From NCBI GenBank assembly GCA_945917985.1, contig CAMEIH010000013.1, positions 1-58,742 of the forward strand: DNA of 58,742 nt, read 5' to 3'. Positions 8,962-19,550 of the stretch are shown here, piece after piece. Within the stretch, counting starts at the first letter, position 1; each line of letters opens with the position of its first letter. Origin of the DNA: an uncultured Clostridium sp. (GTDB lineage Bacteria > Bacillota > Clostridia > Lachnospirales > Lachnospiraceae). A program made the position numbers and the translations under genes. The notes beneath the pieces were generated by a model. The model searched no databases. It was not told where the DNA came from and saw only the letters and a program-made list of their open reading frames with translations.

Positions 8962-9306
8962 ATGGCATATCTAAAGAATATTGAACAGGAAAAAGTGCTG
9001 ACTTTGACTGAGCAGGTTCTCACACAGCCGGGACAGATTGTGAGCAAAACCCTTGTTCAGAATCACGCTGTCAGTGTGACACTTTTTGCGTTTGCAAAAG
9101 GAGAGGAAATCGGAACACATGATTCTACCGGTGATGCGATGGTGACAGTGCTGGAAGGTATCGGTAAATTTACAATAGACGGTAAGGAGTATCTTTGCAA
9201 GGCAGGTGAGTGCATTGTAATGCCGGCCAAAAAGCCTCATTCGGTTTATGCCGAGGAGGATTTCAAAATGATGCTGACAGTGGTATTTCCATTAGAAAAT
9301 AAATAA
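8962..9306 (+). CDS. Small cupin-domain protein
   Basis: A 114-residue single cupin starting at ATG 8962, with GGAGG 9 bases before it. The barrel motifs are visible as EIGTHDSTGDAMVTVLEG and GECIVMPAKKPHSV. The second motif keeps a His, while the first has a single His in GTHDST, so metal binding is likely but with an incomplete classical set. It is coupled to the upstream ferredoxin-like gene and followed by a terminator, so the two form a short operon. Cupins next to Fe-S electron carriers have been seen widely in Clostridia, but the biochemical role is not known. Confidence 0.85.
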   Translation: MAYLKNIEQEKVLTLTEQVLTQPGQIVSKTLVQNHAVSVTLFAFAKGEEIGTHDSTGDAMVTVLEGIGKFTIDGKEYLCKAGECIVMPAKKPHSVYAEEDFKMMLTVVFPLENK

Positions 9307-9317
9307 AGAGCGGATAT

Positions 9318-9358
9318 AGAGAGAAAGTTCATTATGATAATATGAGCTTTCTCTTTTA
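9318..9358 (+). terminator. Terminator after the ferredoxin-cupin pair
   Basis: Stem agagaaag (9320-9327) pairs with ctttctct (9347-9354), with an inner ttcat/atgag helix. It is followed by a short T-rich tail. Confidence 0.7.
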
Positions 9359-9387
9359 TATAAAATGCAGAAGGAGGTTCACACATC

Positions 9388-9861
9388 ATGTCAATCGAGA
9401 GAGCGAGAGCATATTTACAGCAGTATGGAATTGAGGACCGCATCCGGGAGCTTCCCACATCCAGTGCCACAGTGGCACTAGCAGCACAGGCCCTTGGCTG
9501 TGCACCCCAGAGGATTGCCAAGACCCTTTCTTTTCTGGTAGAGGAAAAGGCAATTCTGATTGTCACCGCAGGTGATATGAAAATTGATAACGGCAAATAC
9601 AAGAAACAGTTTGGAACGAAGGCAAAGATGCTTTCCCCGGATCAGGTCACAGAACTGATCGGGCATGCAGTGGGTGGAGTTTGTCCCTTCGGAGTAAAGG
9701 AAGGTGTCAGGGTTTATCTGGATGAATCCCTGAAGCGTTTTAAAACTGTTTTTCCGGCCTGCGGAAGCGGGAACAGTGCGATCGAGCTGACCATTCCCGA
9801 ACTGGAAAAATACTCCGGCTTTGAAAGCTGGATAGATGTATGTAAATTAATGGAATCGTAG
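9388..9861 (+). CDS. YbaK/EbsC-type aminoacyl-tRNA deacylase
   Basis: A 157-residue protein with AGGAGG upstream. It is a stand-alone YbaK / ProRS-editing-like domain of normal length. Visible signatures are the substrate-pocket stretch AKTLSFLVEEKAILIVTAGDMKID, with the conserved Lys of the editing site in the AKTL pattern, and the GGVCPFGVKEGVRVYLDE loop with the Gly-x-x-Cys-Pro-Phe-Gly motif. These enzymes hydrolyse mischarged tRNAs such as Cys- or Ala-tRNAPro in trans. Which misacylated tRNA this copy clears cannot be told. It ends three bases from the convergent SpoU methyltransferase gene. Confidence 0.88.
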   Translation: MSIERARAYLQQYGIEDRIRELPTSSATVALAAQALGCAPQRIAKTLSFLVEEKAILIVTAGDMKIDNGKYKKQFGTKAKMLSPDQVTELIGHAVGGVCPFGVKEGVRVYLDESLKRFKTVFPACGSGNSAIELTIPELEKYSGFESWIDVCKLMES

Positions 9862-9863
9862 AT

Positions 9864-10691
9864 CTATTGTTTTCCCAGCTGCCAGAAAGCGACAGCGCTG
9901 GCGGCAGCAACATTCAAAGAATCAACCTGGTGAGACATGGGAATGCAAACCGTGTAATCGCAATCAGCGATGGTAGCGGGAGCAAGACCGTCACCTTCAG
10001 TACCCAGCACAATGGCCAGCTTTTCTTCGGCCATCAGTGCCGGGTCATTTATTTTTACGGCGTCATCACGCAGAGCCATTGCGGCTGTCTTAAATCCCAT
10101 ATTTTTTAACAATTTCATACCTTCTGTGGGCCATGAGCAGATCTTTTCGTCAAAGAAAGTCCATGGAATCTGGAAGACAGTTCCCATGCTGACCCGGATG
10201 GAGCGGCGATAGAGAGGATCGCAGCAGGCAGGGGTCAGAAGAACGAGGTCCATTCCGAGCGCTGCCGCAGACCGGAAAATGGCTCCTACATTTGTGGGAT
10301 TCATGACGTTTTCCAAAACGGCAATGCGGCGAGCTTCTTTGCACACCTTTGCAATGTCCGGAAGCTTTTTGCGGTACATGGCACACAGTACGCCCCGGGT
10401 CAACTGAAAGCCGGTCAGCTTTGTGAGGACATCAAACTCAGCGGTATAGACCGGGATGTCCGGACAGCGGGCAATAATCTCCTTTGCCTGTCCCTCGATA
10501 TGCTTTCTTTCCAGCAACAAAGAAATGGGAACATATCCCGCATCAAGAGCCCGCTCGATGACTTTGGGACTTTCTGCGATGAAAAGACCCTCCTCCGGTT
10601 CATAGTAATGGTGAAGCTGGGCTTCTGTGAGGCTGGAATAAACAGCCAGCTCCGGTGTTGAAAAATCTGTGATTGTAATGATGTTTGGCAT
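9864..10691 (-). CDS. SpoU/TrmH-family RNA 2'-O-methyltransferase
   Basis: A 275-residue protein. ATG 10691 is preceded by AGGAG on the minus strand, and the sequence MPNIITITDFS begins there. The three SPOUT motifs are visible: NPTNVGAIFRSAAALG (motif 1), VLGTEGDGL (motif 2) and IPMSHQVDSLNVAAA (motif 3). These form the knotted SAM-binding site. The N-terminal 100 residues carry an L30-like substrate-binding domain. The family methylates ribose 2'-OH in tRNA or rRNA. This paralogue is of the TrmH/TsnR type, and its target nucleotide is not predictable. It is a single gene convergent with ybaK. Confidence 0.88.
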   Translation of the reverse strand: MPNIITITDFSTPELAVYSSLTEAQLHHYYEPEEGLFIAESPKVIERALDAGYVPISLLLERKHIEGQAKEIIARCPDIPVYTAEFDVLTKLTGFQLTRGVLCAMYRKKLPDIAKVCKEARRIAVLENVMNPTNVGAIFRSAAALGMDLVLLTPACCDPLYRRSIRVSMGTVFQIPWTFFDEKICSWPTEGMKLLKNMGFKTAAMALRDDAVKINDPALMAEEKLAIVLGTEGDGLAPATIADCDYTVCIPMSHQVDSLNVAAASAVAFWQLGKQ

Positions 10692-10825
10692 AAGTATCTC
10701 CTGAAAAAATCGCAATTCTGAAAGAAAAAGTCAAGTAAATTATATTATAAAACAAAAAGAAAGGGTAGGCTGATATTGTTAAAAAGTCCCAAATTTTATC
10801 TTCAAAAAGTAGTACTTTCTCATAA

Positions 10826-10855
10826 TTGACGCTTTCATTTTTTTATCATTATAAT
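10826..10855 (+). promoter_or_regulatory. Sigma-A-type promoter of the galactanase gene
   Basis: TTGACG (10826-10831) and TATAAT (10850-10855) are separated by 18 bp. The predicted transcription start falls at about 10862, directly before the inverted-repeat operator. Confidence 0.75.
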
Positions 10856-10862
10856 ATTATTA

Positions 10863-10893
10863 GCGCAAGCGGTTGCGCAACAGGAGTTGCGCA
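10863..10893 (+). promoter_or_regulatory. LacI-family operator with an extra half-site
   Basis: GCGCAA (10863-10868), GCGG, TTGCGC (10873-10878) form an inverted repeat containing the GCAAnCGnTTGC-like core typical of LacI-family repressors. A third unit, TTGCGC, lies at 10887-10892. The site begins immediately after the -10 box, so a bound repressor would block transcription. The repressor gene is not in the window. Confidence 0.7.
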
Positions 10894-10930
10894 TGGTTTA
10901 ATCAAAAAGCTTCATCAGAAATGAAGATAA

Positions 10931-13048
<2,118 letters not shown>

Positions 13049-13088
13049 GAAGGTCTTTAGTTCTTTCGTAAAGTGTGCTATGATATTG

Positions 13089-13121
13089 AATCGGACAGAT
13101 GGAGTTTGCATCTGTCCGATT
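13089..13121 (+). terminator. 12-bp perfect hairpin between galactanase and MATE genes
   Basis: aatcggacagat (13089-13100) pairs perfectly with atctgtccgatt (13110-13121) around a 9-nt loop. There is no U tract on the plus strand, so it may be a weak terminator or an mRNA 3'-end stabiliser. Confidence 0.45.
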
Positions 13122-13154
13122 ACTATGGGAATGGTACATATGAAGGAATAAGTT

Positions 13155-14504
13155 ATGGAAGCAAAAGAATATAAAAACAATATTACAGATGGAGTGATTT
13201 GGAAGCAGCTGCTTTTATTTTTCTTCCCTCTTTTATTTGGGACATTTTTTCAGCAATTATATAATACGGTTGACGCAGTGGTCGTGGGTCAGTTTGTGGG
13301 GAAGGAAGCCCTTGCGGAGGTAGGCGGGGCTTCTGCCATGATCATTAATATTTTTGTGGGCTTCTTTGTGGGTATTTCGGCAGGTGCAACGGTCACCATT
13401 TCTCAGTTCTTTGGCGGAAAGAGAATGAAGGAAGTCAGGGAAGCAATCCACACGGCAATTGCCCTGGCCATTGCAGGCGGAATCATTATTATGGTGATTG
13501 GCATGATTCTGGCACCTTCCGTGCTTACTCTGATGAAAACACCCGAAGATACCATGGAAGGATCGGTTTTGTATCTCCGTATCTATTTTTGCGGAATGAT
13601 TGGAAATCTGATCTACAATATCGGCTCCGGTATCCTGAGAGCTATGGGAGACTCCAAAAAACCGCTGTATTTTCTGATCGCCAGTTGCCTTGTGAATGTG
13701 GTTCTTGACATTGTATTGGTAGCGGCAGCAAAAATGGGTGTCGCCGGTGTGGCACTTGCAACGATTTTGTCCCAGGCATTCAGCGCTGTGCTTGTGTGTG
13801 TAACCCTGGTAAAGTTCCCGGAGGAGTACAGACTGCGGCTGAAAAGCATTCGTTTTCACGGGTGGGTTTTTAAGAGGATTATTGCCATTGGACTTCCGGC
13901 AGGGTGTCAGTCATTGATGTATTCTCTTTCCAATGCGCTGATACAGGCGAACGTGAACAGTTTCGGAACAGATACCGTGGCAGCATGGACAGCCTATGGC
14001 AAAATTGATTCTCTGTTCTGGATGGTAGTAAATGCTTTCGGTATTGCTGTCACAACTTTTGTGGGGCAGAATTACGGGGCGGGACTGTATCAGAGGGTGA
14101 GAAAAGGCGTGCGTCAGTGTCTTCTGATCACGGCAATTTTTACGCTGTTTCTGAACATACTTATCATTCCCCTGGGACAGATTTTGTTCCGTTTGTTTAC
14201 GAAGGATGAACAGGTTATTGAGATTGGCATCATGATGATGCGTTTTCTGGTGCCAACTTTCATGACCTATATCTGTATTGAAATTTATTCCGGTGCCCTA
14301 AGGGGAATGGGAGATTCCCTGATCCCCATGCTGATCACCTGCGGAGGTATCTGCGGACTCAGGGTGATCTGGCTCTTTACGGCGGTTCCGAAATGGAACA
14401 GTATGAAGACGGTTATGGCAAGCTATCCCATCACCTGGGTGATTACATCGATCCTGTTTTTGGCTTATTATACATGGTTTACGAAAAAACACAGGATCTA
14501 TTAA
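13155..14504 (+). CDS. MATE-family multidrug/toxin extrusion transporter
   Basis: A 449-residue membrane protein with about twelve hydrophobic segments in two six-helix halves. The N-terminal half opens with FFFPLLFGTFFQQLYNTVDAVVVG, the family's typical first helix, and shows GISAGATVTISQFFGG. The second half has GLPAGCQSLMYSLSNALIQ. These mark the NorM/DinF-type MATE family, which exports drugs, toxins or metabolites by Na+ or H+ antiport. The substrate cannot be derived. GAAGGA lies about seven bases before the ATG. It stands between the galactanase and the ECF cluster, and no regulator is adjacent. Confidence 0.92.
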   Translation: MEAKEYKNNITDGVIWKQLLLFFFPLLFGTFFQQLYNTVDAVVVGQFVGKEALAEVGGASAMIINIFVGFFVGISAGATVTISQFFGGKRMKEVREAIHTAIALAIAGGIIIMVIGMILAPSVLTLMKTPEDTMEGSVLYLRIYFCGMIGNLIYNIGSGILRAMGDSKKPLYFLIASCLVNVVLDIVLVAAAKMGVAGVALATILSQAFSAVLVCVTLVKFPEEYRLRLKSIRFHGWVFKRIIAIGLPAGCQSLMYSLSNALIQANVNSFGTDTVAAWTAYGKIDSLFWMVVNAFGIAVTTFVGQNYGAGLYQRVRKGVRQCLLITAIFTLFLNILIIPLGQILFRLFTKDEQVIEIGIMMMRFLVPTFMTYICIEIYSGALRGMGDSLIPMLITCGGICGLRVIWLFTAVPKWNSMKTVMASYPITWVITSILFLAYYTWFTKKHRIY

Positions 14505-14510
14505 AAGAGT

Positions 14511-14538
14511 TTGCAATATTCTGATGATATGCTAAAAT
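14511..14538 (+). promoter_or_regulatory. Candidate promoter of the ECF transporter operon
   Basis: TTGCAA (14511-14516) and TAAAAT (14533-14538) are spaced by 16 bp, directly after the MATE gene and about 70 bp upstream of the S-component ATG. Confidence 0.5.
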
Positions 14539-14610
14539 GTGAGTGTTAATAAATGAATGTCACTGTGGAATAGAACAGTGATAAAATTTCTTATAACGGA
14601 GGATGAAATC

Positions 14611-15168
14611 ATGGAGAAAAAGAGTAAGTTCACAATCAAAAGTATTGTAGCCATAGGTATTGGCGCAGCACTGTTTTTTGTACTTGGACGTTTTGTGGCA
14701 ATTCCCACACCCGTTCCCAACACAACAGCAAATATTCAGTACGGTATCTTATCCGTATTCGGCATTATTTTTGGGCCCGTTGTCAGTATGCTGGCAGGCT
14801 TTATCGGACATACTTTGATTGACTTATCCTGGGGAAGTCCCTGGTGGAGCTGGATCATTGCATCCGCTGTATACGGTCTTCTGATCGGTCTTGCAAAGAA
14901 AGCAATTGACATCGAAAACGGTAAATTCGGTGTGAGAGAGATTGTGATCTTTAATGTGGTTCAGATCGTGGCACACGGTATCTGCTGGGTCGGTGTAGCA
15001 ACAGCTCTAGATATTATTATCTATGATGAGGCATTGTCCAAATTAGTGGCACAGAGCTTGACAGCCTGGGGTATGAATGCACTTACTACAGCCATTGTAG
15101 GAACCTTGTTATTATTCGCCTATGCCAAGACAAGAACCAAGGCAGGAAGCCTTCAGAAGGAAGATTAA
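14611..15168 (+). CDS. ECF transporter S component (UPF0397 type)
   Basis: A 185-residue membrane protein. ATG 14611 has GGAGG nine bases upstream; a longer in-frame extension lacks this. It has five to six hydrophobic segments and the family pattern FVAIPTPVPNTTANIQYGIL followed by GPVVSMLAGFIGH and LSWGSPWWSW. This matches the UPF0397 / ECF-ribofla_trS family of substrate-binding subunits. It captures a vitamin or similar small nutrient and delivers it to the energising module. It is followed at 5 bp by the double ATPase and then the T component, so it is a dedicated group I ECF system. The substrate is not certain: related systems have been linked by regulation to methionine or thiamin precursors, and no riboswitch is visible here to decide. 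Confidence 0.88.
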   Translation: MEKKSKFTIKSIVAIGIGAALFFVLGRFVAIPTPVPNTTANIQYGILSVFGIIFGPVVSMLAGFIGHTLIDLSWGSPWWSWIIASAVYGLLIGLAKKAIDIENGKFGVREIVIFNVVQIVAHGICWVGVATALDIIIYDEALSKLVAQSLTAWGMNALTTAIVGTLLLFAYAKTRTKAGSLQKED

Positions 15169-15173
15169 TCAGA

Positions 15174-16877
15174 ATGCGGGAACCTATTATCTCATTTAAA
15201 GATTACACGTATCATTATCGTGCTCAGGCAGAGCCGACAATCTATCATATCAATCTTGAGATTTTCAAAGGGGAACGGATCATTATTGTTGGGCCGTCAG
15301 GGTGCGGAAAAAGCACCCTGGCCCATTGCCTTAATGGTCTGAACCCCTTTAGTTATCCCGGGGAAAGTACGGGAACACTTACGATTTGCGGGGTAGATGC
15401 TGCGAAATCCAGTATTTTTGAACTCAGTCAGTCTGTGGGAACCGTGCTTCAGGATACGGACGGTCAGTTTATCGGTATGACAGTTCTTGAGGATATTGCT
15501 TTTTCCATGGAAAATGACTGTGTTCCAAAGGAGGAAATGGTCAGGCGCACCCTTGAAGAAGCCGGAAAAGTTTCTCTTTTGGAGAAGCTTGATGTGGCGC
15601 CTCATGAACTTTCAGGTGGACAAAAGCAGAGGGTTTCCATGGCAGGTGTCATGATCAATAAAGTCCCTGTTCTTTTGTTTGATGAGCCGCTTGCAAATCT
15701 TGACCCGGCAGCGGGAAGGGATGCCATTGAGCTGATCGATCATCTGCAGAAGGACGGAGAAAAAACGGTGATCATCATCGAGCATCGTTTGGAAGATGCC
15801 ATGCATATGGGAGCTGACAGGATCATCCTCATGGAAAACGGACGAATCATCAGTGACTCTGCACCGGAGGAACTGTTTTTGTCTGACAGGCTGATAAAGG
15901 CCGGAATTCGTGAACCATTGTATCTTACTGCTTTAAAATATGCGGGAATCAACCTTACCGGGGAAATGCATGTGGAGCGCATGCAGGATTTAAAGCTTGA
16001 AGAAAACCATAAAGAACAGATCAGAAAATGGTTCGCAGAGCGTAAGGCAAAGGAACCGGCAAAAGAAAAACCCGAGGTTCTGCGGGTAGATGGAATCTGC
16101 TTTGGATATACACCGGAAAAGGAAAATCTGACAGATATCAGTTTCTCCGTCAGAGAGGGAGAAATGGTTAGTATCGTTGGAAAGAACGGTGCCGGAAAAA
16201 GCACAATGGCAAAGCTTCTCTGCGGGTTTGAAAAACCGGATAAAGGAAATCTCTATTATGAAGGAGAGGATATGTCCGGTGATACTATCAAGGAGAGAGC
16301 TGCGCATATCGGCTATGTGATGCAGAATCCCAATCAGATGATCAGCAAGCCCATGATCTTTGAAGAGGTAGCTATGAGTCTGACTCTTCAGAAGCTTCCG
16401 GAGGAAGAAATTAAGCAGAGAGTATATGATACTTTAAAAATATGCGGTCTTTATGAATTCAGAAACTGGCCGGTCAGTGCATTGAGTTATGGACAGAAAA
16501 AGCGTGTGACCATTGCAAGTATATTGGTTGCCAACCCGAAGATTTTGATTCTGGATGAACCTACGGCAGGACAGGATTTCAGACATTACACGGAGATCAT
16601 GGAGTTCCTTCGAGAATTGAATGAAAAAGGGATCACCGTTCTGATGATCACGCATGACATGCATCTGATGCTGGAGTATACGGAAAGAAGTCTTGTATTT
16701 GCAGACGGCAGAAAAATTGCGGATACCACACCGCAGGCGCTGTTTTCAGATCCGGAACTCCTTAAGAGAGCAAGCCTTAAGGAAACTTCACTATATGAAC
16801 TTGCAAAGCAGTGTGATCTGCCGCCGGAAAGCTATATCAGGGCGTTTATCGAATATGACAGGGAGGTGAGAGCATGA
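15174..16877 (+). CDS. ECF transporter energising ATPase, two fused ATP-binding domains
   Basis: A 567-residue protein with two complete ABC ATPase domains in one chain, replacing the separate EcfA and EcfA' of other systems. The first half has Walker A GPSGCGKST, signature LSGGQKQR and Walker B LLFDEPLANLDP. The second has Walker A GKNGAGKST, signature LSYGQKKR and Walker B ILILDEPTAGQD. The linker lies around residues 255-300. The protein drives nutrient uptake through the S component together with the T component. The 3' end overlaps the T-component start by four bases (ATGA), showing translational coupling. Confidence 0.95.
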   Translation: MREPIISFKDYTYHYRAQAEPTIYHINLEIFKGERIIIVGPSGCGKSTLAHCLNGLNPFSYPGESTGTLTICGVDAAKSSIFELSQSVGTVLQDTDGQFIGMTVLEDIAFSMENDCVPKEEMVRRTLEEAGKVSLLEKLDVAPHELSGGQKQRVSMAGVMINKVPVLLFDEPLANLDPAAGRDAIELIDHLQKDGEKTVIIIEHRLEDAMHMGADRIILMENGRIISDSAPEELFLSDRLIKAGIREPLYLTALKYAGINLTGEMHVERMQDLKLEENHKEQIRKWFAERKAKEPAKEKPEVLRVDGICFGYTPEKENLTDISFSVREGEMVSIVGKNGAGKSTMAKLLCGFEKPDKGNLYYEGEDMSGDTIKERAAHIGYVMQNPNQMISKPMIFEEVAMSLTLQKLPEEEIKQRVYDTLKICGLYEFRNWPVSALSYGQKKRVTIASILVANPKILILDEPTAGQDFRHYTEIMEFLRELNEKGITVLMITHDMHLMLEYTERSLVFADGRKIADTTPQALFSDPELLKRASLKETSLYELAKQCDLPPESYIRAFIEYDREVRA

Positions 16878-17701
16878 GCGCAACACTTTCCTATATAAAG
16901 AAGGATTCTCCGATCCATCGATTGACCGGCAGCACAAAATTTATCTTTTTCCTGATATGGAGTGTGGCAGCCATGATCACCTATGACACGAGAGTTCTTG
17001 TCGCAATGTTCCTTATGGGTGTGCTCTTTTTTGTCATGTCAGGGCTGAAATGGAAGGATATCCGTTTTGCGGTGCTTTTTATGACATGGCTGATCGTGAT
17101 AAATCTGATCGCACTGTATGCTTTTGCACCGGAGCAGGGAGTCGGCATATACGGCACCAGACATGAAATAGTTCATCTGTTCTGGCGCTATTCCATTGTA
17201 GCAGAGGAATTTTTTTATCTGTTTAATTTCATGATGAAATATCTGGCCGTGATTCCGGTAGCTCTTCTGTTTATTCTGGCAACCAACCCCAGTGAGTTTG
17301 CAGCCAGCTTAAACAAGATCGGAGTCAGCTATAAGGTGGGATATTCCGTAGCCATTGCTCTTCGATATATTCCTGATGTACAGCGGGATTTCCATGAAAT
17401 ATCCCAGGCACAGCAGGCAAGAGGCATTGACCTTAGCAAAAAGGACAAGTTGACGGACAGACTGAAAAATTCAGCAGCGATTCTTTTTCCCCTTGTGTTG
17501 TCCAGTCTTCAGAGAATTGAAGTGATTTCCAATGCCATGGAGCTTCGTGGCTTTGGAAAAAATAAGAAGAGGACATGGATTGTGGAACGGCCTTTTAAAA
17601 AGTGTGATTATGTCGCGATTCTTGTGGCGGTTCTGATGCTGGCAGTTTCCGCGGGTTTTATGGTTATCAATGGCGGGAGATATTTTAATCCTTTTGTATA
17701 G
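16874..17701 (+). CDS. ECF transporter T component (EcfT)
   Basis: A 275-residue membrane protein with the EcfT features: N-terminal SPIHRLTGSTKFI, several membrane helices, and two cytoplasmic coupling-helix motifs with the Ala-Arg-Gly pattern, AQQARGIDLS and MELRGFG. These motifs bind the ATPase pair. The start overlaps the stop of the ATPase gene (ATGA), and the gene ends just before a strong hairpin, so the operon is S-AA'-T. No dedicated repressor or enzyme gene follows that would reveal the substrate. Confidence 0.93.
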   Translation: MSATLSYIKKDSPIHRLTGSTKFIFFLIWSVAAMITYDTRVLVAMFLMGVLFFVMSGLKWKDIRFAVLFMTWLIVINLIALYAFAPEQGVGIYGTRHEIVHLFWRYSIVAEEFFYLFNFMMKYLAVIPVALLFILATNPSEFAASLNKIGVSYKVGYSVAIALRYIPDVQRDFHEISQAQQARGIDLSKKDKLTDRLKNSAAILFPLVLSSLQRIEVISNAMELRGFGKNKKRTWIVERPFKKCDYVAILVAVLMLAVSAGFMVINGGRYFNPFV

Positions 17702-17717
17702 AAGAAATAACAGATAA

Positions 17718-17749
17718 AAGAGGAAGCCTTGTGAAAAGGGCTTCCTCTT
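17718..17749. terminator. Bidirectional terminator between the ECF operon and the DUF2935 gene
   Basis: aagaggaagcc (17718-17728) pairs with ggcttcctctt (17739-17749), an 11-bp stem. The minus strand continues into a T-rich stretch and the plus strand into tgttgc, so it should work best for the minus-strand gene. Confidence 0.8.
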
Positions 17750-17756
17750 GTTGCAT

Positions 17757-18647
17757 TCACTTATTTTTTAATATTCTCAGATAATGGTTGGCTTCACGCA
17801 GCACATGATCCGCAAGAAGAGGAAGGATAAGAGACTTGATCTTGCAATCCTTGATTCCTATGGTACCGGCTGTCTTAAAGCTCTGATATCTGGTTGTGGT
17901 TTCCAGTGCATTTGCCGTCAGGATAGTCATGTCATGGGTATCTCTGGCTTGCATCAAAAGCTTTTGATAATCATCGGCAAAGCCGTCTGCAGTGTCGATC
18001 AATTCTTCTTCGGTAGGGTCAAGGAGACCGCGGATAAAGAGAGCATGTTCCATCATGATCCGGTTCCAGAAAAGCTCCACGCTTCTTCTTGTTTCCGGTC
18101 GGATGCGTCCGAATTCCTCCAATTCTTCCACATAGGACAGATACAATTTGGCTTCCCTTAAGATATGGTCGATCAGAAGAGGATAGTTGCCCGTAAAAAG
18201 TTTGCAGCAAAGCACTTCGCCGAGTATTTTTTCCTTAAAGGCAATCAGCTCACGAAGAAGCCGGATGGCTCTTTGGTTGATGGAGCTGATCTGCTGTTCC
18301 GTGGCAGGTGGGCTGTCACACTTTCTGCTGCCCTGCAAAATCTTTTCCTGCACGGTAATTCCGGAATTAATGGAAATATCCGTCAGTCTTTGTGTTTTCT
18401 GTTCCGCTTCCAGGGTAAAGTCGGTTACGATTTCACCGGAGGAAAGAACCGTGCTTGGGATCATACCGTCGCTGAGGCGGACAACATGCTCAAGAAGAGC
18501 TTCAAACTGCTGTTTCAGCTGTTCCGATTTCTGCCGGTATGCTTCATTCGGCACTAAAAATCCGGCTTCCAGAAACAGGGCGTGTTCTTTCATAATTCTT
18601 GCAAAAAAGAGATGAAGTTCAAGAGAGGAAATTACATAATCATTCAT
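17757..18647 (-). CDS. DUF2935 protein (ferritin-like helical, duplicated)
   Basis: A 296-residue, entirely helical protein built from two similar halves. Each half repeats a MxEHALF motif (MKEHALFLEAG near residue 19; MMEHALFIRGL near 200) and an H-x-L-R-E-A motif (DHILREAKLYL; DHVLREANHYL). The Glu and His residues could form a di-metal site as in ferritin-like bundles. DUF2935 is widespread in spore-forming Firmicutes, including the Bacillus CotJC/YkuC-type context, but its function is not established. The gene has its own terminator and no co-directional partner. There is no signal peptide, so it is cytoplasmic. Confidence 0.8.
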   Translation of the reverse strand: MNDYVISSLELHLFFARIMKEHALFLEAGFLVPNEAYRQKSEQLKQQFEALLEHVVRLSDGMIPSTVLSSGEIVTDFTLEAEQKTQRLTDISINSGITVQEKILQGSRKCDSPPATEQQISSINQRAIRLLRELIAFKEKILGEVLCCKLFTGNYPLLIDHILREAKLYLSYVEELEEFGRIRPETRRSVELFWNRIMMEHALFIRGLLDPTEEELIDTADGFADDYQKLLMQARDTHDMTILTANALETTTRYQSFKTAGTIGIKDCKIKSLILPLLADHVLREANHYLRILKNK

Positions 18648-18751
18648 TAAATGACACCTTTTTTATAATTTGATTTTATGATATGATATGCATGGAAAAG
18701 CTTTTGCGGTAAAAATACAGGAAAAATTAAGAAAAAATGGTAAAATAGTAC

Positions 18752-18779
18752 TTGTTTTTTGCGCTGTACATGATATTAT
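18752..18779 (+). promoter_or_regulatory. Candidate promoter of the CAP-domain gene
   Basis: TTGTTT (18752-18757) and TATTAT (18774-18779) with a 16-bp spacer, about 73 bp upstream of the start codon. Confidence 0.5.
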
Positions 18780-18852
18780 TATTATAGAAGTAGTACTTTG
18801 GTATGGATTTCTCTTCTGATATAGAAGAGATGGGAAGGAAGTGTATTATCTT

Positions 18853-19431
18853 ATGAGCAAATCAAAACTTACTAAGATCGTGCTCTGTGCAGTACTTGTA
18901 TTCGCACTTGCAGGGGGAAGCATCGCTTACTTTGGTACAAGAGCAAAGACAGAGGGTTCCCTTACAGATGAGGCAGCAGTAAGAGACGCAGGAATTCCCG
19001 CTGATGGCATTGTTTATATTGAACCTGATCTGGTGGGTCTGGCAGATGCTCTGTCAGGCAATGCAGATTCACAGGCAGCAGCTAAGGCAGCATTTGACAT
19101 TGTAAATGCCAAGAGACAGGAAGCCGGTTTAGCAGCTCTTACATGGAATACAGGTCTTGAACAGGCAGCAGCAGTCAGAGCAGTAGAGGCATCCCAGTCA
19201 TTTTCACATACCAGGCCTGATGGTTCCGAATGGTGGACTGTCAACAGTAACCTGATGTATGCAGAGAATCTGGCAAAGGGATATACCACCGGTGATTCCG
19301 TAGTTACGGCATGGATGAATTCTCCCACCCACAAGGCTAATCTTATGGACGGCGAATTGCGATCCATGGCATTGGCTGTACATATAAACGGCAACGGTGG
19401 ATGGACCTGGGCACAGGAATTCGGCTACTAA
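18853..19431 (+). CDS. Secreted CAP-domain (SCP/PR-1-like) protein
   Basis: A 192-residue exported protein. ATG 18853 lies 12 bases after GAAGGAA; the GTG at 18841 is too close to that site. Residues 1-30 are a signal peptide or membrane anchor (KLTKIVLCAVLVFALAGG). The CAP domain occupies the C-terminal 130 residues and shows FDIVNAKRQEAGLAALTW, SHTRPDGSEWW, AENLAKG and WMNSPTHKANLMDG, with the usual His/Glu pair. Such YkwD-like proteins are extracellular, with unknown activity; some act in spore or cell-envelope contexts. It has no LPxTG- or NPxTN-like C-terminal sorting signal, so it is not a substrate of the neighbouring sortase by this evidence. Confidence 0.92.
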   Translation: MSKSKLTKIVLCAVLVFALAGGSIAYFGTRAKTEGSLTDEAAVRDAGIPADGIVYIEPDLVGLADALSGNADSQAAAKAAFDIVNAKRQEAGLAALTWNTGLEQAAAVRAVEASQSFSHTRPDGSEWWTVNSNLMYAENLAKGYTTGDSVVTAWMNSPTHKANLMDGELRSMALAVHINGNGGWTWAQEFGY

Positions 19432-19440
19432 GAGCAACGC

Positions 19441-19476
19441 AAAATACCGCATCATCTGATGCGGTATTTTTTTTGC
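19441..19476 (+). terminator. Strong terminator after the CAP-domain gene
   Basis: aaaataccgcatca (19441-19454) pairs with tgatgcggtatttt (19457-19470) and runs into a T tract. Confidence 0.92.
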
Positions 19477-19487
19477 TTTTTATGCAA

Positions 19488-19516
19488 TTGTAGTGTAAAA
19501 TTAATTATAGTATTAT
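19488..19516 (+). promoter_or_regulatory. Candidate promoter of the sortase gene
   Basis: TTGTAG (19488-19493) and TATTAT (19511-19516) with a 17-bp spacer, directly after the terminator of the CAP gene and 35 bp before the sortase ATG. Confidence 0.6.
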
Positions 19517-19550
19517 GGTAACAAAATATTTGGGTGAAAGGCGGAAAAAA

